Shown piece after piece: positions 6,419-13,531 of a stretch of 56,053 nt of DNA. The DNA is from a virus. The stretch covers positions 1 through 56,053 of IMG/VR virus record IMGVR_UViG_3300047388_000165. One strand, written 5' to 3'. Numbering within the stretch: the first letter of the stretch is position 1; each line of letters opens with the position of its first letter. The position numbers and the translations under genes were made by a program. The notes under the pieces were generated by a model. The model did not search any database. It was not told the DNA's origin and worked only from the letters and a program-made list of their open reading frames with translations.

Positions 6419-7395
6419 AATCCACCATCTATATTATCGGGTGCGGTGGTGTGGGTAGTTGGCTGGCGCCGTCGCTGGCCTTGCTCACCTCCCCAAAGCA
6501 AATCGTGCTCATCGACGCGGACATGCTGGAAGAGAAGAATCTCGACCGGCAGTTGTTCAAACCGGAAGACATTGGTCGCTCGAAGGCGGAAGCGCTGGCT
6601 GAGCGATACGGGTGTAATCACCTGCACGCTTGGTTCTCGGAAGGACTGATGGAGTTCCATGAGGACGACTGGCTGATCGTGTGTGTCGATAACCACATGG
6701 CACGCAAGGCGGCACTCTCAGTCTGCGACCGGTATGGCACATTGGCCATCTTCGCGGCCAACGAGACGCACTCCGCTGAGGCATACTTCTATCAACGCGA
6801 GTGGATGAATCAACCACTCGATCCCCGGGTTTACTTCCCTAATATTCTCACCGACAAGTCCAATGACCCGCGCTCGCGGACCATCGGCTGCACGGGAGAG
6901 GCGCAGGTGGAAAACCCCCAGCTAGTAACGAGTAACGCACTGGCGGCATCTTTGGCCGGCCACCTTTTCGCGCTGTGGCATCTCCACGCGCCCACGGTCA
7001 AATCAAAGACAATTCCATTCCTACCATACCGTCTCGTGGCGAACCGAACTCGCCTGGAGACTCACTTAATCAAAGACAAACTGAAAGGACAGACAGATGA
7101 GCGATCCCAACCTACACCCGGAGGAGCAGTCGTGGCCGACGCTGCCAATACTTCCGGACCCACCGAGTCCACCGGAGCCAGTGGACCAGAGCCCACAGCA
7201 GCCAATATTGCCAATAATCCAAATGGAGACAGTGCAGGACGACACACTGGACGGGCTGACTCGAATAACGGACACGTCGGCAGCTCAAGCAGTGCCGAGT
7301 CAACCGCGGTTGACACAGGACGAGACGCCGTCGCCGTCCGAGACACCGCCCCCATCCACGTCGGAGCCAGAAGTGGAGGCGGATATGGCGGCTAA
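6415..7395 (+). CDS. ThiF/E1-like adenylating enzyme, PRTRC type
   Basis: It encodes 326 aa. The ThiF domain covers residues about 1-215: nucleotide loop GCGGVGSW at 9-16, LIDADMLEEKNLDRQLF at 32-48 (Asp34/Asp36, Arg45-Gln46), Lys57, the conserved VDNHMAR Asp at 92, and GCTGE at 158-162 with Cys159 as candidate thioester cysteine. It should adenylate the C-terminus of the ubiquitin-like protein. PRTRC ThiF proteins are about 245 aa; the extra C-terminal 100 residues here are low-complexity Gly/Ser/Ala/Asn and overlap the next gene in another frame. The tail contains the palindrome read as STAVD. The true functional end may be near residue 225. Confidence 0.85.
   Translation: MKSTIYIIGCGGVGSWLAPSLALLTSPKQIVLIDADMLEEKNLDRQLFKPEDIGRSKAEALAERYGCNHLHAWFSEGLMEFHEDDWLIVCVDNHMARKAALSVCDRYGTLAIFAANETHSAEAYFYQREWMNQPLDPRVYFPNILTDKSNDPRSRTIGCTGEAQVENPQLVTSNALAASLAGHLFALWHLHAPTVKSKTIPFLPYRLVANRTRLETHLIKDKLKGQTDERSQPTPGGAVVADAANTSGPTESTGASGPEPTAANIANNPNGDSAGRHTGRADSNNGHVGSSSSAESTAVDTGRDAVAVRDTAPIHVGARSGGGYGG
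7084..7092 (+). promoter_or_regulatory. AAAGGACAG start-site box inside E1 gene
   Basis: AAAGGACAG and ACAG lead to ATG 7097, within the E1-like coding sequence. It supports 7097 as a real start despite the long overlap. Confidence 0.65.
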
Positions 7396-8038
7396 AAAGA
7401 AGGTGGCCATCGCAATGGATGGCGCCATCAAAGTCGTGGAGGTGCCTGAGCCGCTCAAACGCAAGTGCGAGCTGAAGGACGTGTTGCCACAGGGCGTGAT
7501 TCAGTTGCTGGCGTCCGCGCCACACAACGAAACCGTCCGCAACGTGCTGCTCGCGCATTTGAAAGTGCCAGTGCCTGAGGAGCTGAAGAGCTACAAGGAC
7601 ATTCAGGACTGGATCGAGTTCAACATCGAGCCTCCCAAGGCGCTAGCGGCGAAAGGCGGAGTTCCTATACCGGCTTCACGTGCGGAGGTGGTCGCGGTCG
7701 CTATCGCCTTGGATGATAGGGAGCATGGAACGTGTTCTTACTCCCGCGACATGTGGGGGCGGGGAACTGTCAACGTGACGCAACATGACATCGTCACGGC
7801 AGCGGCGGAATCGGATGACTCGGATGAGTTCTGGGGGAGAGTGCGAGATGTAATCTACGAAGAAGGCCCAACCGATCACATCGAGATAGAACCGGTTCCG
7901 AACAGCGCGTCACTCAGTGATTGTGACGTGCATGACAGCGACGGGCTGACTGTGGAGATACAGACGGCGGGCTACCAATCGGTCAAGGACTTCCTTGCCC
8001 GGGTCAATCCCGAGGCTTACGAACGACTCTTTGAGTAA
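7097..8038 (+). CDS. Unknown cassette protein with Pro-rich N-terminus
   Basis: From ATG 7097 this is 313 aa. The first 96 residues are Pro/Ser/Thr/Glu-rich and disordered and overlap the E1-like gene out of frame. ATG 7385 (MAAKKKVAIAMDG), with GGAGGCGGAT just upstream, is an alternative start that would leave only 11 bases of overlap. The folded part contains LKSYKDIQDWIEF, a strand-rich middle with HGTCSYSRDMWGRG, and an acidic C-terminal half. It sits between the E1-like and JAMM genes. No family is recognised; PRTRC systems also contain poorly characterised partners at this position. Confidence 0.65.
   Translation: MSDPNLHPEEQSWPTLPILPDPPSPPEPVDQSPQQPILPIIQMETVQDDTLDGLTRITDTSAAQAVPSQPRLTQDETPSPSETPPPSTSEPEVEADMAAKKKVAIAMDGAIKVVEVPEPLKRKCELKDVLPQGVIQLLASAPHNETVRNVLLAHLKVPVPEELKSYKDIQDWIEFNIEPPKALAAKGGVPIPASRAEVVAVAIALDDREHGTCSYSRDMWGRGTVNVTQHDIVTAAAESDDSDEFWGRVRDVIYEEGPTDHIEIEPVPNSASLSDCDVHDSDGLTVEIQTAGYQSVKDFLARVNPEAYERLFE
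7298..7315. repeat. Dispersed palindrome, copy 3 (17/18)
   Basis: AGTCAACCGCGGTTGACA; only the first base differs from consensus. It lies in the region read in two frames, as STAVD in the E1-like ORF and as SQPRLT in the 7097 ORF. Confidence 0.95.
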
Positions 8039-8052
8039 ATTAACCAGCAACC

Positions 8053-8061
8053 AAAGGACAG
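8053..8061 (+). promoter_or_regulatory. AAAGGACAG start-site box
   Basis: CCAAAGGACAGAAA precedes ATG 8065 of the JAMM gene. Confidence 0.75.
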
Positions 8062-8064
8062 AAA

Positions 8065-9291
8065 ATGAAAATGAAAGTGAACGGGAATATCGTCGAGGAC
8101 GATGTTTCCATAGAGGGGCTGCTTGAGTGCAAGCTGTCCCATCATATCAAAGAAACCAAGGGCACGGTGATTTACACCGGGCCAAAGATTCCACCGGAAG
8201 TGTGGAATGAAGTGCTCTCGTTCTTCAAGTGGTGCTACACCACCTACAAGAGTGAGTGCCAGGTGAGGCTGTTCGTCAGTCCCACCCAGAACACGTGGCG
8301 AGCGTGGGCGTTCCCACAGGAAGCCAAGACGGGCATGACCGCTCGTGAGATCGACAACGAGGACGCGCGGACTCAACGGGCCGAGCTGAACATGAATCCA
8401 CCGGATTGGATTTACTTCGGCACGGTTCATCATCACTGTGGCGCTGGAGCTTTCCAGTCGGGCACGGATGAGGAGAACGAGAAGAATCAGGACGGGCTGC
8501 ATATCACCGTTGGCAAGATGGATGAGAAGAAGCATGACCTGCACGCGCGGTTCTACCGCAAGGGGCTCAAGTTCACGCCGGACTTGAGCTGGTTCTTCGA
8601 TGTGGAGCCGGCACTGGAACAGGTCAGGACGTGGATGGCTTCATCGCCAGTCACACTCGACCCGAAGATCAATCCCACATTGTTCCTTGGCCACAAGGAC
8701 AAAGACGACCTCGCCAAAAGTCTGATGTGCGAGCCGTCGGAGGTGGAGTTCCCGCAGGCATGGAAAGACAACATCATCGAGATCAGGCCGGTGACGCCGA
8801 CCTATCCCGTGACGCCTTACTTCTCGGCCAGCTCTCCAGCGGGTAGCAATGGGACGACACACGGAGTCACGCACGTTCCGTCGGTTTACAGTCCAGACCA
8901 CGATCCTGTGTGGCAGCGAACGCGAAGGGCATGGAGTGAGATTCTGTTTCACTGCGTTGTGCACGAGATTGCCCCGGAGGATATCGAATCCGCCATCGGC
9001 GACCTTGCGCTCAAGGACTTCGCCCCCAACGTCGTCGTCATGGCCTGTCGTCACCACAAGGTCGACCCGGACGATCTGGAACGGGAGATGCCAACGAACC
9101 TTGCTCAAGCAATAGTGGAGGAGGCGATGTCGCAGGCGCAGGAGCGGCATGAGAGAACTGCTCCCACCCCAAAACAAAACACCAGCACGCCAAGAAGTCA
9201 GGCAAAAAGCGAGGGAAAAAAGGCCGATGGAGAGGCCCCCGCTTCTGGAACCGTTGATGGGGACGACTGGTCCCACCTCTCAGTAACTTAA
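8065..9291 (+). CDS. JAB/JAMM metallopeptidase with C-terminal extension
   Basis: It encodes 408 aa from ATG 8065. Residues about 1-185 form a JAB/MPN-like domain with an exact JAMM zinc motif: His122-x-His124, seven residues, Ser132-x-x-Asp135 (VHHHCGAGAFQSGTDEE), followed by DGLHITVGKM. A Glu upstream (such as Glu86) would complete the site. JAMM enzymes cut isopeptide or C-terminal bonds of ubiquitin-like proteins, so this is the predicted deconjugase or processing peptidase of the cassette. The C-terminal 200 residues are unknown, with a helical domain near 285-365 and a Lys/Ser/Thr-rich tail. The cassette ends here with the structured element at 9299. Confidence 0.8.
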   Translation: MKMKVNGNIVEDDVSIEGLLECKLSHHIKETKGTVIYTGPKIPPEVWNEVLSFFKWCYTTYKSECQVRLFVSPTQNTWRAWAFPQEAKTGMTAREIDNEDARTQRAELNMNPPDWIYFGTVHHHCGAGAFQSGTDEENEKNQDGLHITVGKMDEKKHDLHARFYRKGLKFTPDLSWFFDVEPALEQVRTWMASSPVTLDPKINPTLFLGHKDKDDLAKSLMCEPSEVEFPQAWKDNIIEIRPVTPTYPVTPYFSASSPAGSNGTTHGVTHVPSVYSPDHDPVWQRTRRAWSEILFHCVVHEIAPEDIESAIGDLALKDFAPNVVVMACRHHKVDPDDLEREMPTNLAQAIVEEAMSQAQERHERTAPTPKQNTSTPRSQAKSEGKKADGEAPASGTVDGDDWSHLSVT

Positions 9292-9298
9292 CCAATCT

Positions 9299-9375
9299 GG
9301 GTGTGGGGCCGCAAATACACGTGGTTGCGACAGGCTCCTGTCCGGCCAGCCCCACACCCTTCTCAATTTCCGTAA
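9299..9375 (+). terminator. Branched RNA structure, probable terminator
   Basis: GGGTGTGGGGC pairs with GCCCCACACCC (11 bp). Inside are two smaller hairpins, CGCAA...TTGCG and ACAG...CTGT, giving a three-way junction. TTCTCAATTTCC follows, a modest U-rich tail. It ends the conjugation cassette transcript or acts as a stable RNA end. Confidence 0.65.
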
Positions 9376-9385
9376 TACAAAAACT

Positions 9386-9700
9386 ATGAACATCGAAGTA
9401 ATCCACGGCGGAGGACTCCCTGAGCTGGGAGTTTTTCTTGGTAGCGCCATCGACAGCATGCCGCCAACAGTCGCGCAGGCGATGCTCGGCGGGATATTCG
9501 CCAACATCGTCGGCAACATTTCCGACGAAAACTGGGAAGCCCTCAAGCAGGCGGCGCAGCTACCGTGTGAGTGTGGCGACCCCGACTGCAAGGTTTCCAT
9601 CACAGCGGTAATCGAAGCGGGCGATAAAGCCCGCAAGCAGTTCAAGAAATGCCAGGGCGAGCCGCCCAGCAATTCTGAGGAGAAAGGTTTCTCGGTATGA
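9386..9700 (+). CDS. Hypothetical protein, 104 aa
   Basis: ATG 9386 follows an AT-rich leader without a clear ribosome binding site. The N-terminal half is hydrophobic and Gly-rich (LGVFLGSAIDSMPPTVAQAM, IFANIVGNI) and may be membrane-associated. CECGDPDCKV in the middle could bind metal. ATGA-coupled to the next gene. No family recognised. Confidence 0.6.
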   Translation: MNIEVIHGGGLPELGVFLGSAIDSMPPTVAQAMLGGIFANIVGNISDENWEALKQAAQLPCECGDPDCKVSITAVIEAGDKARKQFKKCQGEPPSNSEEKGFSV

Positions 9701-9882
9701 AGCGTAAAACCAGCAAGCGTATTGCTGAAATCTACAACGAGGTCGAAGCAGGGTTTGATGAGAAGGCGACCGAGTTTCTGCTGGAAGTCACCGCTGAGCG
9801 CGTCCGGCTCGAGCGGCTAATTACTGATTGCGACCATGGACACGTCGCAGATGCCCTGATTCAAGAAGGAGTTTACAAATGA
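9697..9882 (+). CDS. Hypothetical small protein, 61 aa
   Basis: It overlaps by four bases at both ends and is all-helical and charged (KRIAEIYNEVEAGFDEKATEFLLEVTAERVRLERLI is interrupted by only one loop). It directly precedes the annealing protein and is likely co-translated with it. Function unknown. Confidence 0.6.
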   Translation: MKRKTSKRIAEIYNEVEAGFDEKATEFLLEVTAERVRLERLITDCDHGHVADALIQEGVYK

Positions 9883-11081
9883 ACAACAACGATCAAATCC
9901 CAGGGGCCGAAGTGCCCGAAGCAGAAGTCATCAACGAAACCACCACAGTCGAGCGACGCGCGGACACACCTCCACCAGTTAAACGCGAAAGCGTGACACC
10001 CGAGCAGGCCAAAGTGGATGCCGTGGCCGAGTTGACCATGACTGCCTACGCCAAAGCCAGTGAGTTGGTGTTGACACCCGACGAACAGCTCGCGCTACAA
10101 AAAGACTTCCCGGACGAGGCGTTCCGACCGGGAGCAGCTGGCAAGGAGAACCTACTCTACATCGAGCACGCCTTCCTGCGTGGCCGGCTCAACGAAGTGC
10201 TTGGACTCGGCCAGTGGTCCATCATCCCACGAAAGCGATGGGCTGAGGACTTCATACTCCCAGCCACCCGCGACCGAGCTGAGACACCGGCCAGCCGGGT
10301 CTACGTCGAGGCGATGCTCGTCATCCGCGGTTGTTTCGTGGCGGAAGCCATCGGGGACATGGTGTATTACAAGAACAACCAGTCCCAGAACTACGGCGAT
10401 GCGGTCGAAGGTGCCAAGACGGCAGCCCTTCGTCGCTGCACCAAAGAGCTGGGTATCGGACTCCAAGCGTGGAAGAAGGACTGGTGCGAGGGATGGTGGC
10501 AGCGAAACCGAGGCGGCAGACCCGCTCAGAATGCCCCAGGACGCTCTGGGGGGTCCCAGAGTCCACCCCCAGCCCGTCCGGCAGCGCCTGCCCAGCAAAG
10601 CGCTCCAAGACCTGCCGCCAGAACGGCTGATGTGGTGCCTCCCACAGACGCAACTGAGGAGCAGAAAACCCGGTTCATCACCTCTCTGTCCAACATCAGG
10701 ACAGACGCATTGAGGTTCTTCGTTTCGAAGGGTCACCTGACCGACCTTCAGCAGCTCGAAGCCCTGCCGTTGAAACACGTGCCAGCGACCAAGAAGCAGT
10801 ACGACGACGTGATGGCGCAGATCGAGGCGTTCTCTACTCAGCCAGGGCCGGGCGCAACCGAGTTGTGGCGAGCGTATCCAATGCCGTGGGGGAAGAACAA
10901 GGACACACCGCTGGGCCAGCTCGAGAAAAACTACCTCTATGGACTCGTGATGAACTACGAGGTCGAGCGCGAGTACAATGGTGCCCCCAAGAAGGACGAG
11001 ACGATTGCCAAGGACGAGGAGTTCCGGCGCATGCTCGACGACGCTGGTCGGCACTACGATTGGATCAAGGAAAAGCAGTAA
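9879..11081 (+). CDS. Rad52/22-type single-strand annealing protein
   Basis: ATG 9879 (MNNNDQIPGAEV) has GAAGGAGTTTACAA upstream and an ATGA overlap, so it is preferred over a longer frame. About 400 aa. Residues 90-220 carry the Rad52/22 core: RLNEVLGLGQWSIIPRKRW, a strand block VYVEAMLVIRGCFVAEAIG, and GDAVEGAKTAALRRCTKELGIGL, the typical helix near the DNA groove. A disordered Pro/Gly/Arg linker follows, then a C-terminal MPWGKNKDTPLGQL...YLYGL module as seen at the end of some exonucleases and phage recombinases. It should anneal single strands together with the nuclease at 11894. Confidence 0.8.
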   Translation: MNNNDQIPGAEVPEAEVINETTTVERRADTPPPVKRESVTPEQAKVDAVAELTMTAYAKASELVLTPDEQLALQKDFPDEAFRPGAAGKENLLYIEHAFLRGRLNEVLGLGQWSIIPRKRWAEDFILPATRDRAETPASRVYVEAMLVIRGCFVAEAIGDMVYYKNNQSQNYGDAVEGAKTAALRRCTKELGIGLQAWKKDWCEGWWQRNRGGRPAQNAPGRSGGSQSPPPARPAAPAQQSAPRPAARTADVVPPTDATEEQKTRFITSLSNIRTDALRFFVSKGHLTDLQQLEALPLKHVPATKKQYDDVMAQIEAFSTQPGPGATELWRAYPMPWGKNKDTPLGQLEKNYLYGLVMNYEVEREYNGAPKKDETIAKDEEFRRMLDDAGRHYDWIKEKQ

Positions 11082-11090
11082 ACCAGAACA

Positions 11091-11099
11091 AAAGGACAG
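11091..11099 (+). promoter_or_regulatory. AAAGGACAG start-site box
   Basis: AAAGGACAGAAC precedes ATG 11103. Confidence 0.75.
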
Positions 11100-11102
11100 A
11101 AC

Positions 11103-11381
11103 ATGATAACGAAATGGCTAAAAAATAGAGTCCAGCGCAGGCTGGACCAACAACAGCAACGCGCTGACGCGCAACTTAAACTGGAACAGCAACTCGTCGA
11201 ACTTGGACCCCAACTCAAGGACACACTCATGAAGGCTGGTATTTTCCCGTTCAGCCGAATCAATCGCAATCTCGAGGGAAATTACATCGAGATGTATGGC
11301 ACCCTCAACGGACGGCTGGTGAAGGGTGAGATGACTGCCAAAGGGGCATTCCTCATCAAATACGTGGAGGGGTTCAAATGA
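11103..11381 (+). CDS. Hypothetical protein, 92 aa
   Basis: It starts at ATG 11103 behind the box. The N-terminal 40 residues are a basic, Gln-rich coiled coil (RRLDQQQQRADAQLKLEQQL). The C-terminal half looks like a small beta structure (NYIEMYGTLNGRLVKGEM). It lies between the annealing protein and the nuclease. Function unknown. Confidence 0.6.
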   Translation: MITKWLKNRVQRRLDQQQQRADAQLKLEQQLVELGPQLKDTLMKAGIFPFSRINRNLEGNYIEMYGTLNGRLVKGEMTAKGAFLIKYVEGFK

Positions 11382-11890
11382 GAGACAATCCGTTCAAACG
11401 AAGACTGGAGGCTGTCGCTGACATCGCCTTCGTCGCAGGGGCATATCGCTACCATAGCGGAGATTCCCGGAAAGACGTGGAGGACTTCATCGCGTGGGCT
11501 GACGAGTTTGAGTCGACGCGCACGTGCCCACCAGACGGCAATGAAACCTACAACGGCAAGGACTACATGACTGCCGTTGCGGAGTTCGCAGAGATCAAGC
11601 TGAAGGAGGAAGGTGTTGGAAAGGCCGGCCACGCAAAAGCAAATGCCCTCAGCACATTCCTGAGCGTGTGGGGCGACGATCAATACCTCGTTACCGACAT
11701 TGGGCCAAAACTGGGTTGTGGTGAGTGCGACGCATTATTCAACCTCCTGAAGGCGTACGGCTTCACGGACACAGCAGAAGCGCTGCTCGATTCACACTCC
11801 CTTGAGGATGATGACGACGATTATCCTGAGCACGTTACCCGACGGGACAAAATGAAACAGGAAGAACCACGAGAAGACGTTCCTTTTTAA
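11378..11890 (+). CDS. Hypothetical protein, 170 aa
   Basis: ATGA-coupled to the previous gene. The middle section carries CPPDGNETYNGKDY and GPKLGCGECDALFNLLKAYG; GCGECDAL resembles a loop of phage proteins of unknown role. The C-terminal tail is very acidic (EDDDDDY) and then basic. Sits between the annealing protein and the RecB-like nuclease. Confidence 0.6.
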   Translation: MRDNPFKRRLEAVADIAFVAGAYRYHSGDSRKDVEDFIAWADEFESTRTCPPDGNETYNGKDYMTAVAEFAEIKLKEEGVGKAGHAKANALSTFLSVWGDDQYLVTDIGPKLGCGECDALFNLLKAYGFTDTAEALLDSHSLEDDDDDYPEHVTRRDKMKQEEPREDVPF

Positions 11891-11893
11891 CCT

Positions 11894-12748
11894 ATGAAAA
11901 TCACCAACAAATTCGGACTGCCTGAACCACTGGTCAACGCGGTCAAGTACTCCACTTACACCAAGGGCGAGGCTGACTTCAGTGTCACCGAGCTTATCAA
12001 ACCACCACGCATCGCAGCGCTGGAGATTCTGCACGACGAGGCACTCGAAGAAGACGCGAGCGACCGTCTGTGGATGCTCATGGGCTCAGCCGGCCACGAG
12101 GTTTTGCGACGGTCATCGAACGGCGGCATCGTGGAAGAGCGGTGCATCGTTGAGTTCGAAGGCAAGAAAATCTCCGGTCAGCTCGACTATGCGGTCGCGC
12201 TCAAGGAAATCATCGACTACAAATTCGTCTCGCTCTGGGCCATCCGAGATGGCGTCAAACCGGAGTGGGAACAGCAGCTCAACCTCTACAAGTGGATGGC
12301 TGAGCAATACGGCGTCACGGTGGAGAGCCTGAAGATCATCGGCATCCTCCGAGACTGGTCCAAGCCGGAAGCGCGGCGCAATCCTGACCTGCCGCAGTCG
12401 CAAGTCGTGGTGCTGCCAGTGAGAATCTGGGAGACGCACATGGTTCAAGACTTTCTCAGAATCCGCATCCACGAACACGAGCAGGCACGGTCTGGAAACC
12501 TTCCATTCTGCACTCCCGAAGAGACGTGGGAGCGGCTTGAGAAATACGCGGCGATGAAGAAGGGCAACCAGCGAGCCTCGAAAGTTGAGGACACCAAGTT
12601 CGCCATCGGACAGTGGATAGCGTCTCAAGCGAAGCCATCTCAATTTGAGATTGAGGTGAGGCCAGCGGAGAGGCCGCGTTGTGAGTCGTACTGCCCGTGC
12701 AGTGGTGTCTGCGAACAATTCAACGATTGGAAGAAAGGACAGCAATGA
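11894..12748 (+). CDS. RecB/Cas4-like PD-(D/E)XK nuclease
   Basis: It encodes 284 aa. Core motifs are visible: His68 in GSAGHEV, Asp98 in SGQLDYA, IIDYK at 106-110 with Asp108 and Lys110, and QLNLY at 128-132. This is the order seen in RecB-type and Cas4-type nucleases. The C-terminus carries CESYCPCSGVC, which with a Cys near residue 84 could hold an iron-sulfur cluster as in Cas4/AddB-type enzymes. It would resect DNA for the Rad52-type protein encoded 800 bases upstream. Confidence 0.8.
   Translation: MKITNKFGLPEPLVNAVKYSTYTKGEADFSVTELIKPPRIAALEILHDEALEEDASDRLWMLMGSAGHEVLRRSSNGGIVEERCIVEFEGKKISGQLDYAVALKEIIDYKFVSLWAIRDGVKPEWEQQLNLYKWMAEQYGVTVESLKIIGILRDWSKPEARRNPDLPQSQVVVLPVRIWETHMVQDFLRIRIHEHEQARSGNLPFCTPEETWERLEKYAAMKKGNQRASKVEDTKFAIGQWIASQAKPSQFEIEVRPAERPRCESYCPCSGVCEQFNDWKKGQQ
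12734..12742 (+). promoter_or_regulatory. AAAGGACAG start-site box
   Basis: AAAGGACAGCA precedes ATG 12745 while still inside the nuclease gene. Confidence 0.7.
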
Positions 12749-13062
12749 AGCATACCGTAATTCAAACATCAATCGAACCCATTTGTTCGACTTGTGGCAG
12801 TGTCTATGTAGATAAAGATGACTGTCCCGGACCTCAAGAGCAAACGTCCAGAGATCGTTATAACGACGCGTGGACCAAACTGTTGGCCGCGCGACGGAGT
12901 GGAACGTTGGGAGATGTGGGCAATAAAGCCTACGACCTAATGACAATCGCTTACGCCCTCGCAGCAGAACCTGAACCACAGGTTGGGCCGTGCAGTCACT
13001 TCATGATCGTCAACGGCCACTGCATCAACTGTCACGAAATCGTCGGAACCAAATCAAATTAA
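12745..13062 (+). CDS. Zinc-finger hypothetical protein, 105 aa
   Basis: ATG 12745 overlaps the nuclease stop as ATGA and is preferred over the longer frame. CSTCG near residue 15 and CSHFMIVNGHCINCHEI near the C-terminus give up to six metal ligands in a split arrangement. The middle is helical. No family recognised. Confidence 0.6.
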   Translation: MKHTVIQTSIEPICSTCGSVYVDKDDCPGPQEQTSRDRYNDAWTKLLAARRSGTLGDVGNKAYDLMTIAYALAAEPEPQVGPCSHFMIVNGHCINCHEIVGTKSN

Positions 13063-13488
13063 ATGAGAACACCAGATCACATCGAAAAATATCGTCGTGG
13101 GAAAAGCGCTCCTGGAGGAATCCCGGAGCTTCTGTGGACCACTACGGAGGACGGCATGAACGGCGTCTTTGAGATTCCGTTCGCCAACAATCCCAAGGTC
13201 CACTTCCTCGCCATTGTCAGCGACGGCAGCGAACCGGACGGGACAATGGTCGACTGGGAGCACGTGTCCGTGCGGGCTCGCAGCATGAACGAAAAGGGCC
13301 GTATTTACGAGCGCGTGCCCAACTGGATGGAGATGTGCTGGCTCAAGGAGTTGTTCTGGAATGACGACGAAGCTGTCATCCAGTTCCACCCCGCGAAATC
13401 CGAGCACGTCAACATCCACCCCAACGTCCTGCATCTTTGGAAGTATCGAAAGGCAGACTTTCCGATGCCGGATAAATGTTATGTCTGA
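13063..13488 (+). CDS. Conserved phage protein, DUF7694 type
   Basis: It encodes 141 aa. WEHVSVRARS, NWMEMCWLKELFW, EAVIQFHP and HPNVLHLWKYRK are in the order typical of a widespread phage family that I know as DUF7694. Its role is not known; it commonly accompanies recombination and replication genes. It starts directly after the previous stop, without a clear ribosome binding site. Confidence 0.7.
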   Translation: MRTPDHIEKYRRGKSAPGGIPELLWTTTEDGMNGVFEIPFANNPKVHFLAIVSDGSEPDGTMVDWEHVSVRARSMNEKGRIYERVPNWMEMCWLKELFWNDDEAVIQFHPAKSEHVNIHPNVLHLWKYRKADFPMPDKCYV

Positions 13489-13531
13489 AAAGGATTGACC
13501 TAACCAGTGTTTCATACTTGAATCAAAAACC

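Noticed and set aside
9299-9359. tRNA-like or tmRNA-like molecule
   Set aside because: The three-way junction has no anticodon or T-loop features and no CCA end.
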